This document shows, one piece after another, positions 16,254 to 19,002 of a stretch of 19,002 bases of DNA. Under the pieces are notes generated by a model. It saw only the letters and a list, made by a program, of their open reading frames with translations. It did no database searches and had not been told where the DNA came from. A program made the position numbers and the translations under genes. Where the stretch lies: positions 1-19,002 of the forward strand of contig JBIKNC010000072.1 of NCBI GenBank assembly GCA_044358925.1, given 5' to 3'. The first letter of the stretch is position 1. Every line of letters starts with the position of its first letter. The stretch comes from Rohdeia sp044358925 (GTDB taxonomy: Bacteria; Planctomycetota; UBA1135; GCA-002686595).

Positions 16254-18887
16254 ATGCAACGACTCACTTGGCTCCGCCGCGCCGCTCTCGCCTTCAGTGC
16301 GTTGGTCCTCGTCGCGACGGGCTGCGACGATCCGGCGCCCATCGAACGCGCAGAGGGCGCGAGTGAGGAGGCGCAGGCCGCGGCGCGGCTCGGACCGTTC
16401 GAACTCGCCGCGACCGAATCGAACGGCGCGAGCGACGGGGAGACGAGCGCGCGCAACGCTCGCAGCGCCGCACTCGTGGACGAAGTCGTCGCGGCCGAAG
16501 GCGCGGCGAGTGCGAACGCCGACGAACTCGTCGTGCGCGTCGTCGACGAGAACGGCGCACCCGTGCCCGAAGCGACCGTGTACGTCTTCGAACCGCGGCT
16601 CGGCGAGGAGGCGCACGTCTTGTTCGAGCGCAACATCGGCCTCGACACGCAGACGTTCCTCGAGCGGCGCGGCGAGACGCGCGTCGCGGACGCGACGGGC
16701 ACGCTGCGCATGGCGCGCCTCGAGCGCAACGGCCTCGTCGGCGCCTCCACGCCCGGCCGATGGGGCGCGATCGACGTCGAAGCACGAGCCGGTGAGGCGA
16801 CGATCGCGCTGGCGCCGACGCAGGAGTTGTTCGTGCGCGTCGTCGGAGCCGACGGCGCCGTGCGAGTCGCGGTGCCGGTCGCGCTTCACCGCGAGCGTCG
16901 CGGCGAAGTGCGCGACGTGCGCATCGTCGAAACGGGCGGCGACGGCCTCGCGCGTTTCGGCCACCCGACCGAGCTGTTCGAGCGCGGCGACCGCGAGTGG
17001 CAGTGGCGTGTCGCGCTCGCGGTGCCGCTGTTCGAACCCAGCTTCGCTCTCCTCGATCCGGCGGCGCTGCCGAGCGAACCCGTCGAACTCGTGCTGCCGC
17101 CGACGGCGCGTGTGGTCGTCGAGTTGTTCGAAGCGACCGGTGAGCCGCTCACGAGTTCCGGACGCTTCACCGCCGCGACGGCCGGCGAACGCGGTCGGGC
17201 TCCGTTCGAGCGCCACTTGGCCGGTGAAGCGCGCGTGGTGTTGCAGCACGTCGAGCCCGGCGTGTCGCTCGACCTCGGCTTCCAGCGCGAAGGCTCGCCG
17301 GGTCGGCACACGCTGCGCGCGAGTGCGTCGCTCGTGCCCGACGTCGAGAGCGTCGTGCGCTTCGCACTCGCGCCCGATCACCCGGTCGTGACGCTGCGCC
17401 TCGTCGACGACGAGGACGCACCGCTCGCCGCGCGACGCGTCGAGTTCCGCCTCGTCGACGCCGCCGGGAGCACGCCGCCGCAGGGTGGCGGCCGACGCGG
17501 TCGCGACGGCGGTCGCGACACCGGCGAGCGCTTCGCCACGACCGACGCCGAGGGCTTGCTGGTCGTCGACCTGCCGAGCGACTGGGCCGGTCGACCCGCG
17601 CCGCTGTCGGGCAGCGTCGCGACGCTCGTCACGCCACCGGCGAGTGCGCCGCCCTTCGCGGGTGTCTTCACGGTGCCGGCGCCGCTGCTGATGGGCGTCA
17701 ACGACCTCGGCAAAGTCCGGCTGTCGCCGCCGCCGGTGCTCGTCGCGGGCGCGGTCGTCGACGAACTCGGCCTCCCGGTCGCCGACGTCGAGATCGCGCT
17801 GCACCTGCGCACGGTCGACGCGGAAGGTCGCGAGCAGTGGCCGCGACTGCCCGACCTCGGAGCGACGAGCGACGAACTCGGTCGCTTCGAGATCGCGGCG
17901 TGGTCGCCCGGTTCACCGCTCGCGCTGCGCGCGAACACACGCGACCACGTGCGCGCCGACCTCGTGCCGTTCGATCCGGGCGCGAAGAACGTGATCGTCA
18001 CGCTCCTTCGAGCGGGCCGCGTCGAAGGTTCGATGCGCCTGCCCGAGGGCGTCGACGCGCGGCGCTTCGAAGTCGGTCTCGCGCCGGCCGGTGTCGAACC
18101 CACACGCGACGCACTCGGTCGCGCATCGGTGGCACGCACCTCGTCGCGTCGCGGCGACGGCACGTTCGAGCTGTCGCGCGTGCCACCCGGTTCGTACACG
18201 TTCTGGCTCGCCTACACCGAGTTGCCGACGGTCCTGTTCGTCGCGGGCGACGTGCTCGTGCGCAGCGCGGAGACGACGCACGACGCGCGACTCGATCCGA
18301 TCGACGTGACGCGACTGCTCGACGTGTTCGATCTGCGATTCCTCGAGGCCGATGGCGACCCCGTCGGTTCCGCGAGCGGACGCTGGCGCGTCTCCGGCTC
18401 CGAAGCCTGGCGCGGCTTCGAAGTCGACGGCGAAGGGCGCACGCGCATCGTCGCCGACGGCGGCATCCTCGACCTCGACGTCATTTCGCGCGGGTTCGCG
18501 CCGACGCGTTTCGAGGGCGTCTCCAGCAGTGGCGACCTCACACTCGATCCGGCGCTCGACGTGTCGGTGCGCATCGATCGCGACGTCCTGCCCGATCCGG
18601 AGCGCTACCGCACGTCCGTCGTCCTCGAACCCGTCGGCTGGGGCGGCGGGCGCACGACCGCCGAACTCGATGCGGACGGCCAGGGCCGCTTCATGTCCGC
18701 GGGACCCGGCACGTACACCGTGCGCTTCGTCGTGCAGCGGCGCCAAGGCGGCGGCCGACGCGCCGAACGCACCGTCGCCGACGACCCGCCCGAGACCGTC
18801 ACGTTCGACGTGCGCGACGGCGAGATCCTGATCCGACCGAAGGTGCCGCGCGAGAAGCTCGCCGCGGCGGTGGCCGCGCTCGGTTGA
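16254..18887 (+). CDS. Large lipoprotein with carboxypeptidase-regulatory-like beta domains
   Basis: The N-terminus MQRLTWLRRAALAFSALVLV leads to ATGC, a good lipobox with Cys24, so the 877-residue product is probably anchored in a membrane and faces the periplasm or surface. ATG 16212 and 16215 would add 14 or 13 Arg/Ala-rich residues. After an acidic, disordered linker (about 25-88) come several beta-sandwich modules of the CarboxypepD_reg / Ig-like type. Markers are VVRVVDENGAPVPEATVYVF (about 93), VTLRLVDDEDAPLAARRVEF (about 378), VAGAVVDELGLPVADVEIAL (about 495) closing with DELGRFEIAAW, and DGTFELSRVPPGSYTFWLAY (about 632-651). Such modules usually bind polysaccharide, support adhesion or act as spacers. 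No catalytic domain is visible. A Gly/Arg/Asp-rich insert (about 408-425) interrupts one module. The function is unknown. Confidence 0.8.
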   Translation: MQRLTWLRRAALAFSALVLVATGCDDPAPIERAEGASEEAQAAARLGPFELAATESNGASDGETSARNARSAALVDEVVAAEGAASANADELVVRVVDENGAPVPEATVYVFEPRLGEEAHVLFERNIGLDTQTFLERRGETRVADATGTLRMARLERNGLVGASTPGRWGAIDVEARAGEATIALAPTQELFVRVVGADGAVRVAVPVALHRERRGEVRDVRIVETGGDGLARFGHPTELFERGDREWQWRVALAVPLFEPSFALLDPAALPSEPVELVLPPTARVVVELFEATGEPLTSSGRFTAATAGERGRAPFERHLAGEARVVLQHVEPGVSLDLGFQREGSPGRHTLRASASLVPDVESVVRFALAPDHPVVTLRLVDDEDAPLAARRVEFRLVDAAGSTPPQGGGRRGRDGGRDTGERFATTDAEGLLVVDLPSDWAGRPAPLSGSVATLVTPPASAPPFAGVFTVPAPLLMGVNDLGKVRLSPPPVLVAGAVVDELGLPVADVEIALHLRTVDAEGREQWPRLPDLGATSDELGRFEIAAWSPGSPLALRANTRDHVRADLVPFDPGAKNVIVTLLRAGRVEGSMRLPEGVDARRFEVGLAPAGVEPTRDALGRASVARTSSRRGDGTFELSRVPPGSYTFWLAYTELPTVLFVAGDVLVRSAETTHDARLDPIDVTRLLDVFDLRFLEADGDPVGSASGRWRVSGSEAWRGFEVDGEGRTRIVADGGILDLDVISRGFAPTRFEGVSSSGDLTLDPALDVSVRIDRDVLPDPERYRTSVVLEPVGWGGGRTTAELDADGQGRFMSAGPGTYTVRFVVQRRQGGGRRAERTVADDPPETVTFDVRDGEILIRPKVPREKLAAAVAALG

Positions 18888-18912
18888 CGCGTCCGGTGTC
18901 CGACGCGTGGCA

Positions 18913-18926
18913 GTACGGTGTCGTAC
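18913..18926 (+). other. Small hairpin before the terminal inverted repeat
   Basis: GTACG (18913-18917) and CGTAC (18922-18926) pair around a GTGT loop. It lies 25 bases after the lipoprotein stop and abuts the long inverted repeat. TGGCAG at 18908-18913 could instead pair with CTGCCA at 18933-18938, giving a competing fold. Confidence 0.4.
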
Positions 18927-19002
18927 CAAAAACTGCCAGCCTGCCCGCATCACGGTGCGCGCCAAGGCGCGCACCGTGATGCGGGCAGGCTGGCAGTTTT
19001 TG
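18927..19002. terminator. Perfect 37-bp inverted repeat with A5/T5 flanks, probable bidirectional terminator
   Basis: Bases 18927-18963 are exactly complementary in reverse to 18966-19002, leaving only two bases (AA, 18964-18965) in the loop. The stem is GC-rich, starting CTGCCAGCCTGCCCG after the A-run and bounded by A5 (18928-18932) on the left and T5 (18997-19001) on the right. On either strand it therefore reads as a GC stem followed by a T-run, as expected of a bidirectional intrinsic terminator after the large lipoprotein gene. The stem is much longer than a normal terminator, and the window stops exactly at its edge, so the true element may be longer. Confidence 0.7.

Noticed and set aside
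18927..19002. Terminal inverted repeat as an insertion-sequence end
   Set aside because: No transposase, target duplication or matching second end is visible in the window; a terminator reading is simpler.

Overview
The window is a high-GC stretch (strong G/C at third codon positions, almost no Shine-Dalgarno sequences) carrying single genes and short operons on both strands. Several traits point to a Planctomycetota-like bacterium: weak ribosome binding sites, secreted proteins ending in a 'GTQVLMQAVLVD' type C-terminal domain, large carboxypeptidase-regulatory-like lipoproteins, and a GroEL with a histidine-containing tail instead of GGM repeats. A myxobacterium or another high-GC lineage cannot be excluded from sequence alone.

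Layout: the 3' end of an unrecognised gene (1-180, +) is followed by a hairpin and a HipB/HipA-type toxin-antitoxin pair (363-1960, +) with a candidate autoregulatory operator at the hipB start. Facing it is an M32 carboxypeptidase gene (1970-3478, -). A very strong hairpin terminator (3549-3589) separates that from the leftward groES-groEL operon (3625-5695, -), and a lone receiver-domain response regulator lies upstream (5842-6342, -). A 325-base divergent region (6343-6667) holds a G-quadruplex motif and two near-identical palindromes, and leads into an M19 dipeptidase (6668-7774, +). Next come a DUF669-type protein behind a structured leader (8033-8446, +) and a cytidine deaminase (8611-9159, +). 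Convergent to these is a secreted metzincin protease with an IPT/TIG domain (9197-11296, -).

The right half has a tightly coupled two-gene leftward operon: a fused alpha-beta 2-oxoacid dehydrogenase E1 (12516-14771) overlaps by ATGA a FabD-like acyltransferase (11527-12519). That acyltransferase lacks the arginine that normally holds the malonyl carboxylate. The pair is the most promising candidate for unusual chemistry, possibly making an acyl-CoA or acyl thioester and moving a monocarboxylic acyl group to a carrier. Divergent from it are two exported proteins: a repeat-containing probable lipoprotein (15011-16105, +) and a large beta-domain lipoprotein (16254-18887, +). The window ends exactly on a perfect 37-bp inverted repeat with a 2-base loop.

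No tRNA, rRNA, CRISPR array, transposase or prophage block was seen.
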